Shown here: one piece after another, positions 44,817 to 53,176 of the stretch | Position numbering within the stretch: position 1 is the first letter of the stretch | Layout of the letters: the number at the start of each line of letters is the position of its first letter | Assembly (NCBI RefSeq): GCF_000620465.1 | Contig: NZ_JIBE01000007.1 | Location: forward strand, 62,001 to 126,000 | Length of the DNA: 64,000 bases | Reading direction: 5' to 3' | Source: Ralstonia sp. UNC404CL21Col | GTDB lineage: Bacteria > Pseudomonadota > Gammaproteobacteria > Burkholderiales > Burkholderiaceae | Position numbers and translations under genes: made by a program | The notes under the pieces: generated by a model | Told to the model about the DNA's origin: nothing | The model's database searches: none | What the model saw: only the letters and a program-made list of their open reading frames with translations

Positions 44817-47231
44817 ATGGCTACTGCCCAAACCACCCCAGCTTCGCCCAAGCCGCCCAAGGCCCGTCGCCCACTGTGGGCGCGACTGCTTCTCTGGATG
44901 CTCGGCCTGTTCGTTGCCATGGGGGTCGTCGGCGCGCTGCTGCTGGGCTATGCCCTGCTCGTCGCCGCGCCCAACCTGCCGTCGCTCGACGCCATCACCG
45001 ATTACCGCCCGAAGATTCCGCTGCGTGTCTACACCGCCGACAACGTCCTCATCGGCGAATTCGGTGAAGAGCGCCGCAGCTTCGTGCCGATCACGCAGAT
45101 GCCCGACGTGATGAAGCGCGCGGTCCTGGCCATCGAAGATGACCGCTTCTACGAGCACGGCGGCGTCGACTTCATCGGTGTGCTGCGCGCGGGCCTGGCG
45201 AACCTGCATGGCGGGCTGTCGCAAGGCGCGTCGACCATCACGATGCAGGTGGCGCGCAACTTCTTCCTGTCGAGCGAGAAGACGTACACGCGCAAGATCT
45301 ACGAGATCTTGCTCTCGTACAAGATCGAGGCGAGCCTGACAAAGGATCAGATTCTCGAGCTGTACATGAACCAGATCTACCTGGGCCAGCGCGCGTACGG
45401 CTTTGCGAGCGCCGAGCAGATCTACTTCGGCAAGAACATCAAGGACATCACCCTGGCCGAAGCGGCCATGCTGGCCGGCCTGCCGAAGGCGCCGTCAGCG
45501 TACAACCCGGTGGTGAACCCGAAGCGCGCCAAGGTGCGTCAGGAATACATCCTGCAGCGCATGCGCGACCTGCACTACATCACGCCGGAGCAGTACACGC
45601 AGGCCATCAATGAGCAACTGCCGGTGCGTGGCGAAGGCCATGAATTCGACGTGCACGCCGAATACGTGGCTGAAATGGTGCGCCAGCTCATGTACGCGCA
45701 ATACCGCGAAGAAACCTACACGCGCGGGCTGAACGTCTACACGACGCTGCGCAAGGCGGATCAGGACGTCGCATATCAATCCGTGCGCCGCGGCATTCTC
45801 GACTACGAGCGCCGTCACGGCTATCGCGGCCCTGAAGCGTTCATCGACCTGCCCTCCGATGCGGAGGAACGCGAACAGGCCATCGATGACGCCCTGCTGG
45901 AACATCCGAACAGCGACGATCTGCAATCGGCCGTGGTGGTGAGCGTGACACCCAAGCTGGTGCGCGCGACGATGCTGACCGGCGAGACGATCGACCTGGC
46001 CGGCGACGGCCTGCGCTTTGCACAGGCCGCGCTGTCGAACAACGCGCAGCCCAAGATCAAGCTCCGCCCGGGCGCGGTGATCCGCGTGATCGAAGATCCG
46101 AAGACGCAGAAGTGGTCAATCACGCAGTTGCCGGAAGTGGCCTCGGGCTTCGTCTCGCTCGATCCGCAGACGGGCGCGATCTACTCGATGGTCGGCGGCT
46201 TCGATTTCAACCGCAGCAAGTTCAACCACGTCACGCAGGCCTGGCGCCAGCCGGGTTCGAGCTTCAAGCCGTTCATCTACTCGGCGGCGGTGGACAAGGG
46301 TTTCTCGCCGTCTACCGTCATCAATGACGCGCCGCTCTCGATCCCGACGGGCGACACCGGCGGCCAGGTGTGGGAGCCGAAGAACTACGGCGGCGGCTAT
46401 GACGGCCCGATGACGATGCGCCGCGCGCTGCAGAAATCGAAGAACCTGGTGTCGGTGCGCATCCTGCGGGCGATCGGTACGCAGTACGCGCAGCAGTACA
46501 TCACGCGCTTCGGGTTCGATGCCGATCGGCACCCCGCCTATCTGCCCATGGCGCTGGGCGCCGGCTCGGTGACGATGTTGCAGATGGCGAGCGGCTACTC
46601 GGTGTTTGCCAACGGCGGCTACCGCGTGAACCCGTACATCATCGATCGCGTGGTCGATGCGCGCGGCACGGTCGTGCAGCAAAGCCATCCGATGACCGCC
46701 GGCAAGGATGCCGTGCGCGTGATCGATCCGCGCAACGACTTCATCATGGATTCGCTGCTGCGCAGCGTGGTATCGAACGGCACGGGCTACCAGGCCAAGG
46801 TCAAACTGGGCCGCAATGACATGGCAGGCAAGACCGGCACCACCAACGACTCGTTCGACGCCTGGTTCTGCGGCTACACGCCCAAGCTGGTCGGCGTGGC
46901 CTGGATGGGTTACGACAACCCGCGCAGCCTCGGGGATCGCGAAACCGGCGGCGGCCTGGCCCTGCCGATCTGGATCAACTACATGAGCTACGCACTGAAG
47001 GGCGAACCGCAGACCGAGCGCCAGCCGCCCGAAGGCGTCGTGCAGATGGCGGGCGACTGGGCCTACGAGGAATACGCCAACGGTCAGGGCGTGGCGTCGG
47101 TGGGCCTGGGCGATGCGCTGCCGGGAGCCTCGGCGCCGGGCGGCGACCCGTCACAACAGCCTGGCATCAACCTGGCGCCGACGCAGGAACAGGAGAAACA
47201 GAAGATTCTCGACATGTTCCGCGGCAACTGA
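44817..47231 (+). CDS. mrcA: Penicillin-binding protein 1A (bifunctional)
   Basis: 804-residue class A PBP that polymerises and cross-links peptidoglycan. After a short cytoplasmic tail and one membrane helix (about residues 23-50), the GT51 domain has the catalytic Glu in EDDRFYEH (107-114) and GASTITMQVARNFF. An OB-like insert precedes the transpeptidase domain. There the Ser nucleophile sits in GSSFKPF (Ser481-Lys484), SKN in LQKSKNLVS, and KTG in AGKTGTTND (672-674). The C-terminus is Pro/Gly/Gln-rich. A hairpin terminator follows directly. Confidence 0.96.
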   Translation: MATAQTTPASPKPPKARRPLWARLLLWMLGLFVAMGVVGALLLGYALLVAAPNLPSLDAITDYRPKIPLRVYTADNVLIGEFGEERRSFVPITQMPDVMKRAVLAIEDDRFYEHGGVDFIGVLRAGLANLHGGLSQGASTITMQVARNFFLSSEKTYTRKIYEILLSYKIEASLTKDQILELYMNQIYLGQRAYGFASAEQIYFGKNIKDITLAEAAMLAGLPKAPSAYNPVVNPKRAKVRQEYILQRMRDLHYITPEQYTQAINEQLPVRGEGHEFDVHAEYVAEMVRQLMYAQYREETYTRGLNVYTTLRKADQDVAYQSVRRGILDYERRHGYRGPEAFIDLPSDAEEREQAIDDALLEHPNSDDLQSAVVVSVTPKLVRATMLTGETIDLAGDGLRFAQAALSNNAQPKIKLRPGAVIRVIEDPKTQKWSITQLPEVASGFVSLDPQTGAIYSMVGGFDFNRSKFNHVTQAWRQPGSSFKPFIYSAAVDKGFSPSTVINDAPLSIPTGDTGGQVWEPKNYGGGYDGPMTMRRALQKSKNLVSVRILRAIGTQYAQQYITRFGFDADRHPAYLPMALGAGSVTMLQMASGYSVFANGGYRVNPYIIDRVVDARGTVVQQSHPMTAGKDAVRVIDPRNDFIMDSLLRSVVSNGTGYQAKVKLGRNDMAGKTGTTNDSFDAWFCGYTPKLVGVAWMGYDNPRSLGDRETGGGLALPIWINYMSYALKGEPQTERQPPEGVVQMAGDWAYEEYANGQGVASVGLGDALPGASAPGGDPSQQPGINLAPTQEQEKQKILDMFRGN

Positions 47232-47248
47232 ACGTCGTCGCACCCATG

Positions 47249-47276
47249 AAAAAGCCGCCCTTCGGGGCGGCTTTTG
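47249..47276. terminator. Bidirectional terminator between mrcA and cyaY
   Basis: AAAGCCGCCC-TTCG-GGGCGGCTTTT is a 7-bp GC stem capped by a stable C(UUCG)G tetraloop, with A and T tracts on both sides. It serves the convergent mrcA and cyaY genes. Confidence 0.92.
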
Positions 47277-47303
47277 TTTTGGCATCCAAGGAGAGCGCTG
47301 CGC

Positions 47304-47648
47304 TCAGCTGGCCGCCAATGTCACATCCACATCGCTTTGCTGGCTGACATAGCGCGAGAGCGCCACATACAGCTCTTCCTTGCTGCGCGTGTCGACCCAG
47401 CGGCCGTCGTCGCCGCGGCGGAAATGGAAACCGCCCGCACGCGCCGCCACCCACAGCTCCTGCATCGGCGCCTGGCTGTTGATGATGATCTTGGAGCCAT
47501 CGTCGAATTCAAGGGTCAGCACGTTACCGGTGCGGTTGACCTCGATGTCGGCATCGGCCTCGTCGGCCGCCGTTTCAACGATGCTTTCGATGCGGCTGAG
47601 TTCCGCCTCGGCCAGCGCCAGGAACTCCGATTCGCTCAGGGGGGGCAT
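47304..47648 (-). CDS. cyaY: Iron-sulfur assembly protein CyaY (frataxin)
   Basis: 114-residue bacterial frataxin. The start MPPLSESEFLALAEAEL was chosen; the longer frame runs into the lptM promoter region. The acidic ridge for iron binding is visible in ESEFLALAEAEL and IVETAADEADADIE. The sheet contains NVLTLEFDDGSKIIIN in pieces and the conserved QAPMQELWVAARAGGFHF region (Trp). It modulates IscS cysteine desulfurase. It is divergent from lptM. Confidence 0.93.
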   Translation of the reverse strand: MPPLSESEFLALAEAELSRIESIVETAADEADADIEVNRTGNVLTLEFDDGSKIIINSQAPMQELWVAARAGGFHFRRGDDGRWVDTRSKEELYVALSRYVSQQSDVDVTLAAS

Positions 47649-47786
47649 GCTACACTCCAAAATCTTGCGCGGACGTTGCGTGGCGGCCATTTCCGGCCCG
47701 TCCTGACCAGCAGGCGCCTCGTCCCATATGACTCCGATCGCCGCAAGGGCCACACCCCTGGGGCATCCTTTCTGCACCATCATCCG

Positions 47787-48020
47787 ATGATACGAACCGC
47801 CGCCATTGTAGCCACTGTCGGCCTGACCCTGACGGTCGCAGGCCTATCCGGCTGCGGAATTCGCGGGCCGCTGTACATGCCCAAGGTGCCGCCGGCGCCA
47901 ACCGCGCCGCAAACCACCGACCCTGGCATCGCCGGCCCGAACGCCGTGCCGCAGCCCCCGGTGCCGGGCGCCAAACCCGCAGCCGCAGATGCAGCCAGCG
48001 CGGTGCCCGCGAACCGCTGA
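47787..48020 (+). CDS. lptM: LPS assembly lipoprotein LptM (YifL-like)
   Basis: 77-residue small lipoprotein. The signal peptide and lipobox LSGC place the acylated Cys at residue 23, immediately followed by the LptM signature CGIRGPLYMP. The rest is Pro/Ala-rich and disordered. In E. coli LptM stabilises the LptDE translocon and its gene also neighbours cyaY. A longer upstream frame (from 47274) is rejected because the lipobox must be near the N-terminus. It lies 52 nt before lysA and is probably co-transcribed with it. Confidence 0.9.
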   Translation: MIRTAAIVATVGLTLTVAGLSGCGIRGPLYMPKVPPAPTAPQTTDPGIAGPNAVPQPPVPGAKPAAADAASAVPANR

Positions 48021-48072
48021 TCCCGTCCTTTTTGCTCAACCGGCGACGCCCTTATCCAGTGCGACGCCCAGA

Positions 48073-49344
48073 ATGTTCCCACTCATGTCCGAGTCCCTGA
48101 TCCGCCAGGAAGGCGCGCTGATGATCGAAGGCGTCGCGCTCGACGCGATTGCCGCGCAGTTCGGCACGCCCACCTACGTGTACTCGCGCGCCGCCCTCAC
48201 GGCCAACTATCGCGCCTACGCCGCCGCGTGCGAGGGCCGCAACGCGCATGTGCAATACGCCGTGAAAGCCAACTCGAACCTCGCCGTGCTGCAGGTGTTC
48301 GCACAGCTGGGCGCAGGCTTTGACATCGTTTCCGCCGGCGAACTGAAGCGCGTGCTGGCCGCTGGCGCACAGGCCTCGAAGGTGGTGTTCTCGGGCGTGG
48401 GCAAGAGCGCGGACGAAATGCGGTTCGCGCTGGAAGTCGGCGTGGCGTGCTTCAACGTGGAGTCGATTCCCGAGTTGCACCGCCTGAATGACGTGGCCGC
48501 ATCGATGGGCAAGGTCGCGCCCGTGTCGCTGCGCATCAACCCGGACGTCGACGCCAAGACGCACCCGTACATCTCGACGGGCCTGAAGGGCAACAAGTTC
48601 GGCGTGGCGTTTGACGAAGTGCTGCCGACCTACCGCGCAGCCGCCGCGATGCCGAACCTGCGCGTGGTCGGCATCGACTGCCATATCGGCTCGCAGATCA
48701 CCGAGGTGTCGCCGTATCTGGATGCGCTCGACAAGGTGCTCGACGTGGTGACGCAGCTCGACGCCGAGGGCATCCGCCTCGCGCACATCGATGTGGGCGG
48801 CGGTCTGGGTATCACGTACACGGACGAGACGCCGCCGGACATCACCGCCTTCGCGCGCACGCTGCTGGACCGCGTCGAGCAGCGCGGCTTTGGCGATCGC
48901 GCTGTGCTGTTCGAGCCGGGCCGGTCGCTGGTGGGCAACGCCGGCCTGCTGCTCACGCGCGTCGAATACCTCAAGCCCGGCGCGAGCAAGAACTTCTGCA
49001 TCGTCGATGCGGCCATGAATGACCTGGCCCGCCCGGCAATGTACGAGGCGTATCACCACATCGTGCCGGTACGCGACAGCCAAAGCGCGCCGGTCGTGTA
49101 CGACGTGGTGGGCCCGGTGTGCGAATCCGGCGACTGGCTGGGCCGCGACCGTTCGCTGGCGGTGCAGCCGGGCGATGTGCTGGCGATCCTGTCGGCCGGC
49201 GCGTACGGCTTCACGATGAGTTCGAACTACAACACGCGCAATCGCGCGGCCGAGGTCATCGTCGATGGCGACAAAGTCCATCTGGCGCGTGAACGCGAAT
49301 GCTTTGAAGACCTGATCCGCGGCGAGCACCTGTTCCCGGCGTAA
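48073..49344 (+). CDS. lysA: Diaminopimelate decarboxylase LysA
   Basis: 423-residue PLP enzyme converting meso-DAP to lysine. Starts at 48073 (MFPLMSES) or 48085 ([10 protein letters not shown]) are both plausible. The Schiff-base Lys is in [10 protein letters not shown], the phosphate site in [12 protein letters not shown], the substrate region in [12 protein letters not shown], and the catalytic Cys in [26 protein letters not shown] is canonical. It is downstream of lptM and closes with a strong terminator. Confidence 0.96.
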   Translation: MFPLMSESLIRQEGALMIEGVALDAIAAQFGTPTYVYSRAALTANYRAYAAACEGRNAHVQYAVKANSNLAVLQVFAQLGAGFDIVSAGELKRVLAAGAQASKVVFSGVGKSADEMRFALEVGVACFNVESIPELHRLNDVAASMGKVAPVSLRINPDVDAKTHPYISTGLKGNKFGVAFDEVLPTYRAAAAMPNLRVVGIDCHIGSQITEVSPYLDALDKVLDVVTQLDAEGIRLAHIDVGGGLGITYTDETPPDITAFARTLLDRVEQRGFGDRAVLFEPGRSLVGNAGLLLTRVEYLKPGASKNFCIVDAAMNDLARPAMYEAYHHIVPVRDSQSAPVVYDVVGPVCESGDWLGRDRSLAVQPGDVLAILSAGAYGFTMSSNYNTRNRAAEVIVDGDKVHLARERECFEDLIRGEHLFPA

Positions 49345-49361
49345 GCCCGCATCGCAAAAAG

Positions 49362-49392
49362 AAAAAGCCGACGCGCAAACGTCGGCTTTTTT
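49362..49392. terminator. Bidirectional terminator between lysA and msrQ
   Basis: The stem GCCGAC/GTCGGC (49367-49372, 49381-49386) is flanked by five A and six T residues. It ends both the lysA and the msrQ transcripts. Confidence 0.9.
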
Positions 49393-49408
49393 GTGGGCGC
49401 GATCGGCA

Positions 49409-50065
49409 TCAATCGCGGGCTGGCATCGCGGCTCCGGTCATCGCACTGCGCTGCGAGCGCCACGCCCACCACACCCGCAGGCCCAGCAGCACCGCCATCA
49501 CTGCGGCGTAGATCGACACCTCGGCAAAGTCATGCTTGCCGGCCTTGTGCCACCAGTAATGCAGGATGCCCAGCACGCCCGTCACGTAGACAAGCCGGTG
49601 CAGCCACTGCCAACGCTTGCCGCCGAGCCTGCGCACCATCGCGTTGGTCGACGTGGCCGCCAGCGGAATCATCAACACGAACGCCGCAAAGCCGACGGTG
49701 ATGAAGGGCCGCTTGACGATGTCCTTCAACATCGACGCCGGATCGAGTCCGCGATCGACCAGCAACCAGATCAGGAAGTGGATCGTGCCGTAGAAAAACG
49801 TGTACAGCCCGAGCATGCGGCGAAGCCGGATCAGCCAGTTCATGCCCGTGATGCGGCGCAGCGGCGTGATGGCCAGCGTGCAGCAGAGCAGCACCAGCGT
49901 CCACGTACCGGTCGAGCGCGTGACGAACTCCAGAGGGTTGGCCCCGAACTGGTCTGTCGCGCCCAGGAAGACGATGCGCAGGAACGGCAGCAGCGCCACG
50001 ATCCATGCGATCGCCTTCACCACACGCAATGGCTTGGGCGCCAACATCGGCGGCAGCAATGTCAT
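49409..50065 (-). CDS. msrQ: Heme-binding membrane subunit MsrQ
   Basis: 218-residue membrane b-type cytochrome (YedZ family) that passes quinol or flavin electrons to MsrP. About six spans are visible. Candidate heme-ligand histidines lie in YGTIHFLIW, QWLHRLVYVTGV and GILHYWWHKAGKHD. LRRMLGLYTFFYGTIH and KRPFITVGFAAFVLM are family segments. It is seven bases downstream of msrP, so the two make one transcription unit. Confidence 0.95.
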   Translation of the reverse strand: MTLLPPMLAPKPLRVVKAIAWIVALLPFLRIVFLGATDQFGANPLEFVTRSTGTWTLVLLCCTLAITPLRRITGMNWLIRLRRMLGLYTFFYGTIHFLIWLLVDRGLDPASMLKDIVKRPFITVGFAAFVLMIPLAATSTNAMVRRLGGKRWQWLHRLVYVTGVLGILHYWWHKAGKHDFAEVSIYAAVMAVLLGLRVWWAWRSQRSAMTGAAMPARD

Positions 50066-50072
50066 GTCGGCC

Positions 50073-51068
50073 TCAGAAGTTTTTACGCAGGTCCATGCCG
50101 GCGTACAGCGGGGCCACCTGGTCGTAACCGTTGAACATCAGCGTCTTGCGCTTGGGCGCGAACAGGCCACCGAAACCGCCTTTGTCCTCGCCGATGCGGC
50201 GTTCGGTGGCCTGGCTCCAGCGCGGATGGTCCACGGTCGGGTTCACGTTGGAATAGAAGCCGTATTCATTGGCCGCGGCAATGTTCCAGCTCGTCGGGGG
50301 CTGCTTGTCGACAAAGCGGATCTTGACGATGGACTTCGCGCTCTTGAAGCCATACTTCCACGGCACGATCACACGCACGGGCGCACCGTTCTGGTTCGGC
50401 AGCACCTGGCCGTAGAGGCCGAACGTGAGCAGCGCCAGGGGATGCATCGCCTCGTCCAGGCGCAAGCCTTCGCTGTAGGGCCACTCAAGCACGGGGCTGC
50501 TGATGCCGGGCATCTGCCGCTTGTCGGCCAGCGAGATGAACTGGATGTACTTGGCGCTGCCCTGGGGCTCCACCCGCTTGATCAACTCGGCCAGCGGGAA
50601 GCCCACCCACGGAATCACCATCGACCAGCCCTCGACGCAACGCAGGCGGTAGACGCGCTCTTCCATCGGCGCGAGCTTCATCAGGTCGTCCAGGTCGTAG
50701 GTCTTGGGGGTTTTCACCAAACCCTCCACGCTGACTTGCCAGGGGTGCGGGCGCAGCGTGCCGGCATAGCGCGCCGGGTCAGCCTTGTCGGTGCCGAACT
50801 CGTAGAAGTTGTTGTACGTGGTGACCTGGTCGTACGGGGTGGCTTTCTCCACGGTCGTGTACGCGGGATTCGGTTTGCCGGGCAACTTGGCCAGCGAAGG
50901 GTTGGCGGCAAAAGCCTCGCGCGATGCCCACGGCGCCAGCGTCGCGCCGGCCGCACCCATGGCGGCAGCGGCCAAGAAACGGCGGCGCTGCTCGAAGATG
51001 TGCTGCGGCGTGATCTCGCTGGCGGGGATGTCGTCGCCACGCAGCCAGCGGTCAGTCTTGATCAACAT
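50073..51068 (-). CDS. msrP: Protein-methionine-sulfoxide reductase catalytic subunit MsrP
   Basis: 331-residue periplasmic molybdoenzyme (YedY) reducing methionine sulfoxide in oxidised envelope proteins. The start [15 protein letters not shown] precedes a twin-arginine signal [12 protein letters not shown], so it is a Tat substrate, with tatABC in the same window. The molybdenum-ligating Cys is in [19 protein letters not shown] in part. [22 protein letters not shown] (in part) and [19 protein letters not shown] are family signatures. An ORF start at 51290 lies inside the anti-sigma gene and is rejected. Confidence 0.96.
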   Translation of the reverse strand: MLIKTDRWLRGDDIPASEITPQHIFEQRRRFLAAAAMGAAGATLAPWASREAFAANPSLAKLPGKPNPAYTTVEKATPYDQVTTYNNFYEFGTDKADPARYAGTLRPHPWQVSVEGLVKTPKTYDLDDLMKLAPMEERVYRLRCVEGWSMVIPWVGFPLAELIKRVEPQGSAKYIQFISLADKRQMPGISSPVLEWPYSEGLRLDEAMHPLALLTFGLYGQVLPNQNGAPVRVIVPWKYGFKSAKSIVKIRFVDKQPPTSWNIAAANEYGFYSNVNPTVDHPRWSQATERRIGEDKGGFGGLFAPKRKTLMFNGYDQVAPLYAGMDLRKNF

Positions 51069-51163
51069 GATTCGTGGTCCTCGTTGTGCGGGAACGCTGT
51101 CCCATGTGCGTTGGTCGTGCCAGCGCTGCCGACCTGACAGCGCGTAGCGAAAAAAATGTAGCG

Positions 51164-52024
51164 CTATTTCTTGCGCGGTGCCGGGCCGGTGAATTCGCTG
51201 TACTGCCGAAAGACGACTTGCGCCACTTCCAGCAACTGCGCCCGGGCAAGCGGGCCGGCGACCGCAAATCCCAGGCCGTGATCGGCCCAATAGAACGCCA
51301 TCGGCGGCGGGTGATCGACCGCAGGATGGATTGCTTGCAGCACACGGTTGTCGGGCGCGAGCGTCTCCAGCCGGAAGCCGGTATCGCGGTTGTTCGGCAT
51401 GCGCCGCAGCTGCACGGAGATGCGCGTGCCGCCCGGCCCCTCGTACATCAGCATGGCCGTGGGCGCATCGGCTACCACCGTCTGGCGCCCGCCGATGAGC
51501 CGGTAGCCCAGCGATGTCAGATCAGGCACGTGCAGTTGTGCGTCAAGCCGGCGCGACAGCCACGTCACCAGATGCGCCTCCTCGTCGGCCGGCACTTCCA
51601 CGATGTGTTTGGACTCCGGCGAAAAGACGACGTGCGAAACGAGGGCATCGTTTGCGAACCGTTGCATGGGCAGGGTGCGCTCAACGGCGCCTCGGCTCAG
51701 CCAGCCCGCCCCGGAACCGATGGCCAGACACGCCACGCTCAGCGCCGCCACGCTCCAGCCGCGCATCGCGCCGAAGCCGCCGGCCGTGGGGCGACGTGCT
51801 GCCGCAAGGATCGCTGCCGGAATGCGACGCTGCGGCACCGGTTCGTTGAGCAGCGGATCAAGCGCGCGATGCAATTGCGCGTCCGTCTCGCGCCAAGCCG
51901 CAACTTCAGCCGCGACCCCGGGGTGCGCGGCAAGATAGGCCTCCACCGCAGCACGGCGCGCCGCAGGCAGACGGCCGTCGGCATACGCATGAAGTTCGTC
52001 GATATGAATGGAATTGGAGGACAT
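51164..52024 (-). CDS. Putative transmembrane anti-sigma factor
   Basis: 286-residue single-span protein next to an ECF sigma gene. The N-terminal 70 residues resemble an anti-sigma domain ([17 protein letters not shown]...[19 protein letters not shown]), followed by a membrane helix near residue 95-112 and a periplasmic domain of about 170 residues. The H-x3-C-x2-C zinc motif of ZAS anti-sigmas is absent (no cysteines in that stretch). The periplasmic part contains [18 protein letters not shown] and [15 protein letters not shown], as in other proteobacterial anti-sigmas called RsiW-like. The ATG at 52024 has a GTGAGG ribosome-binding site; a GTG at 52036 overlaps the sigma stop. Confidence 0.85.
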   Translation of the reverse strand: MSSNSIHIDELHAYADGRLPAARRAAVEAYLAAHPGVAAEVAAWRETDAQLHRALDPLLNEPVPQRRIPAAILAAARRPTAGGFGAMRGWSVAALSVACLAIGSGAGWLSRGAVERTLPMQRFANDALVSHVVFSPESKHIVEVPADEEAHLVTWLSRRLDAQLHVPDLTSLGYRLIGGRQTVVADAPTAMLMYEGPGGTRISVQLRRMPNNRDTGFRLETLAPDNRVLQAIHPAVDHPPPMAFYWADHGLGFAVAGPLARAQLLEVAQVVFRQYSEFTGPAPRKK

Positions 52025-52032
52025 GGCGAGCC

Positions 52033-52614
52033 TCACTTCACGCGGTGCAGCATTGCGCTGCTGGCATCGCCGGATGCCGCAATTGCACCCGATGCGGCGG
52101 GCGCTCCCTCGAGCGCGACACGCATCCGCTCGCGCGCCCGCGACAGCCGCGACATCACCGTGCCGACCGGCACGCCAAGCACGTCGGCGGCTTCCTTGTA
52201 GGCGAATTGCTCCAGACCGACGAGCAGCAATACGGCGCGCTGATCTTCGGGCAACGTCGCCAGCGCGCGCAGCAGGTCGCGGCGCACGCCGGGGTCGTCA
52301 TCGACGGGAATCTCCGGCGGTGCGTCGCTCAGCTCGATCCGGTCGGGCCGGCGCACGGCATTCAGGTGGAGCCGGTGCATGATCGTCAGCAGCCAGGCAA
52401 ACAGCCCGTCGCTCTCATCCTTCGCGCCCATCGCGCCGATCGCGCCGAGGGGGCCCAACCTCGGCCGCAGCTGGAAGCGCCAGCGGTAACGCCAGGCGCG
52501 TTCCAACGTGTCCTGGAGGAGGTCGTCGGCACGGCTCGCGTCACGCACGAGGCCGCGTGCGTGTCGGCGCAGGCGTGGCGTGAGCGCAATCAGCCGGCTG
52601 GCCAGATCGGACAT
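52033..52614 (-). CDS. ECF-family RNA polymerase sigma factor
   Basis: 193-residue extracytoplasmic-function sigma factor with only regions sigma2 and sigma4. Sigma2 is seen in LARGLVRDASRADDLLQDTLERAW in pieces and WLLTIMHRLHLNAVRR. Sigma4 is seen in LPEDQRAVLLLVGLEQFAYKEAADV in pieces and VGTVMSRLSRARERMR. A Gly/Ala-rich insert (RPRLGPLGAIGAMGAKDE) interrupts the usual sigma2 stretch. It overlaps the anti-sigma gene and follows a lipoprotein gene after 25 nt. A candidate ECF promoter upstream of the lipoprotein suggests autoregulation. Confidence 0.93.
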   Translation of the reverse strand: MSDLASRLIALTPRLRRHARGLVRDASRADDLLQDTLERAWRYRWRFQLRPRLGPLGAIGAMGAKDESDGLFAWLLTIMHRLHLNAVRRPDRIELSDAPPEIPVDDDPGVRRDLLRALATLPEDQRAVLLLVGLEQFAYKEAADVLGVPVGTVMSRLSRARERMRVALEGAPAASGAIAASGDASSAMLHRVK

Positions 52615-52639
52615 AGCGGCGTGAGCGACGGCGGCGTGC

Positions 52640-53068
52640 TTACGGTTTGGCGATGTGCCAAACGTTCATGAAGCCGTCGCCGGTCTGGTCGCCCGGCATC
52701 TTGTCCTTGGTCCAGAGGTAAAGCGGCTTGCCGCGATAGGCCCACTGCTTCTTGCCGTCGTCGCGCGTGATGATGGTGTAGTCGCCGGAGGGCTTGTCGG
52801 CGTCATTGGCAGCCAGCGGCGGCCAGTTGTCGGCGCACTTGCCGTTGCAGGCGCTCTTGCCGGCCGTGGCGTCGCGGTCGAACGTGTAGAGCGCCATGCC
52901 GTGTTGATCGGTGAGCGTGCCGTTGGTCACCTTGACGGCGGACGGCGTGGACGACGCCCCCATGCCCATACCGCTGCAGCCCGCCAAACCGAGGGCGGCG
53001 AGCAGCGCGGCGCTGGCTAGCGCGGTGCGCGAATTGAACCACTTCTGGGAAGCTGCGGACTGGCTCAT
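52640..53068 (-). CDS. Lipoprotein_15-type secreted-repeat lipoprotein (COG4315)
   Basis: 142-residue predicted lipoprotein. The lipobox LAGC places the acylated Cys near residue 31, and GMGMGASS follows. Two repeats typical of the secreted-repeat family are visible: LTDQHGMALYTFDRD...CNGKCADNWPPL and DDGKKQWAYRGKPLYLWTKD...GFMNVWHI. The CNGKC pair could be redox active or bind metal. Function is unknown. First gene of a probable operon with the ECF sigma, anti-sigma and perhaps msrPQ. An AAGGAGAAC ribosome-binding site and a candidate ECF promoter lie upstream. Seven or so methionines in the mature part could act as oxidant targets (inference). Confidence 0.88.
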   Translation of the reverse strand: MSQSAASQKWFNSRTALASAALLAALGLAGCSGMGMGASSTPSAVKVTNGTLTDQHGMALYTFDRDATAGKSACNGKCADNWPPLAANDADKPSGDYTIITRDDGKKQWAYRGKPLYLWTKDKMPGDQTGDGFMNVWHIAKP

Positions 53069-53117
53069 CTTGTTCTCCTTGGATGGAGGGGCACGCCGAT
53101 CGCGCCCTCACTGAGCA

Positions 53118-53145
53118 GTAAACACGCCAGGCGCGTCTTTATTCC
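53118..53145 (-). promoter_or_regulatory. Candidate ECF-type promoter of the lipoprotein-sigma operon
   Basis: On the minus strand GGAATA (53140-53145, within TGGAATAAA) and GTTTAC (53118-53123) are 16 bp apart, about 50 bp upstream of the lipoprotein start. GGAAT-type -35 boxes with a GTT-type -10 are characteristic of many ECF sigma factors, so this may be the autoregulated promoter of the downstream sigma. Confidence 0.55.
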
Positions 53146-53176
53146 AGTCCGCTGAGATTTTTTTGTGACTGACGGC

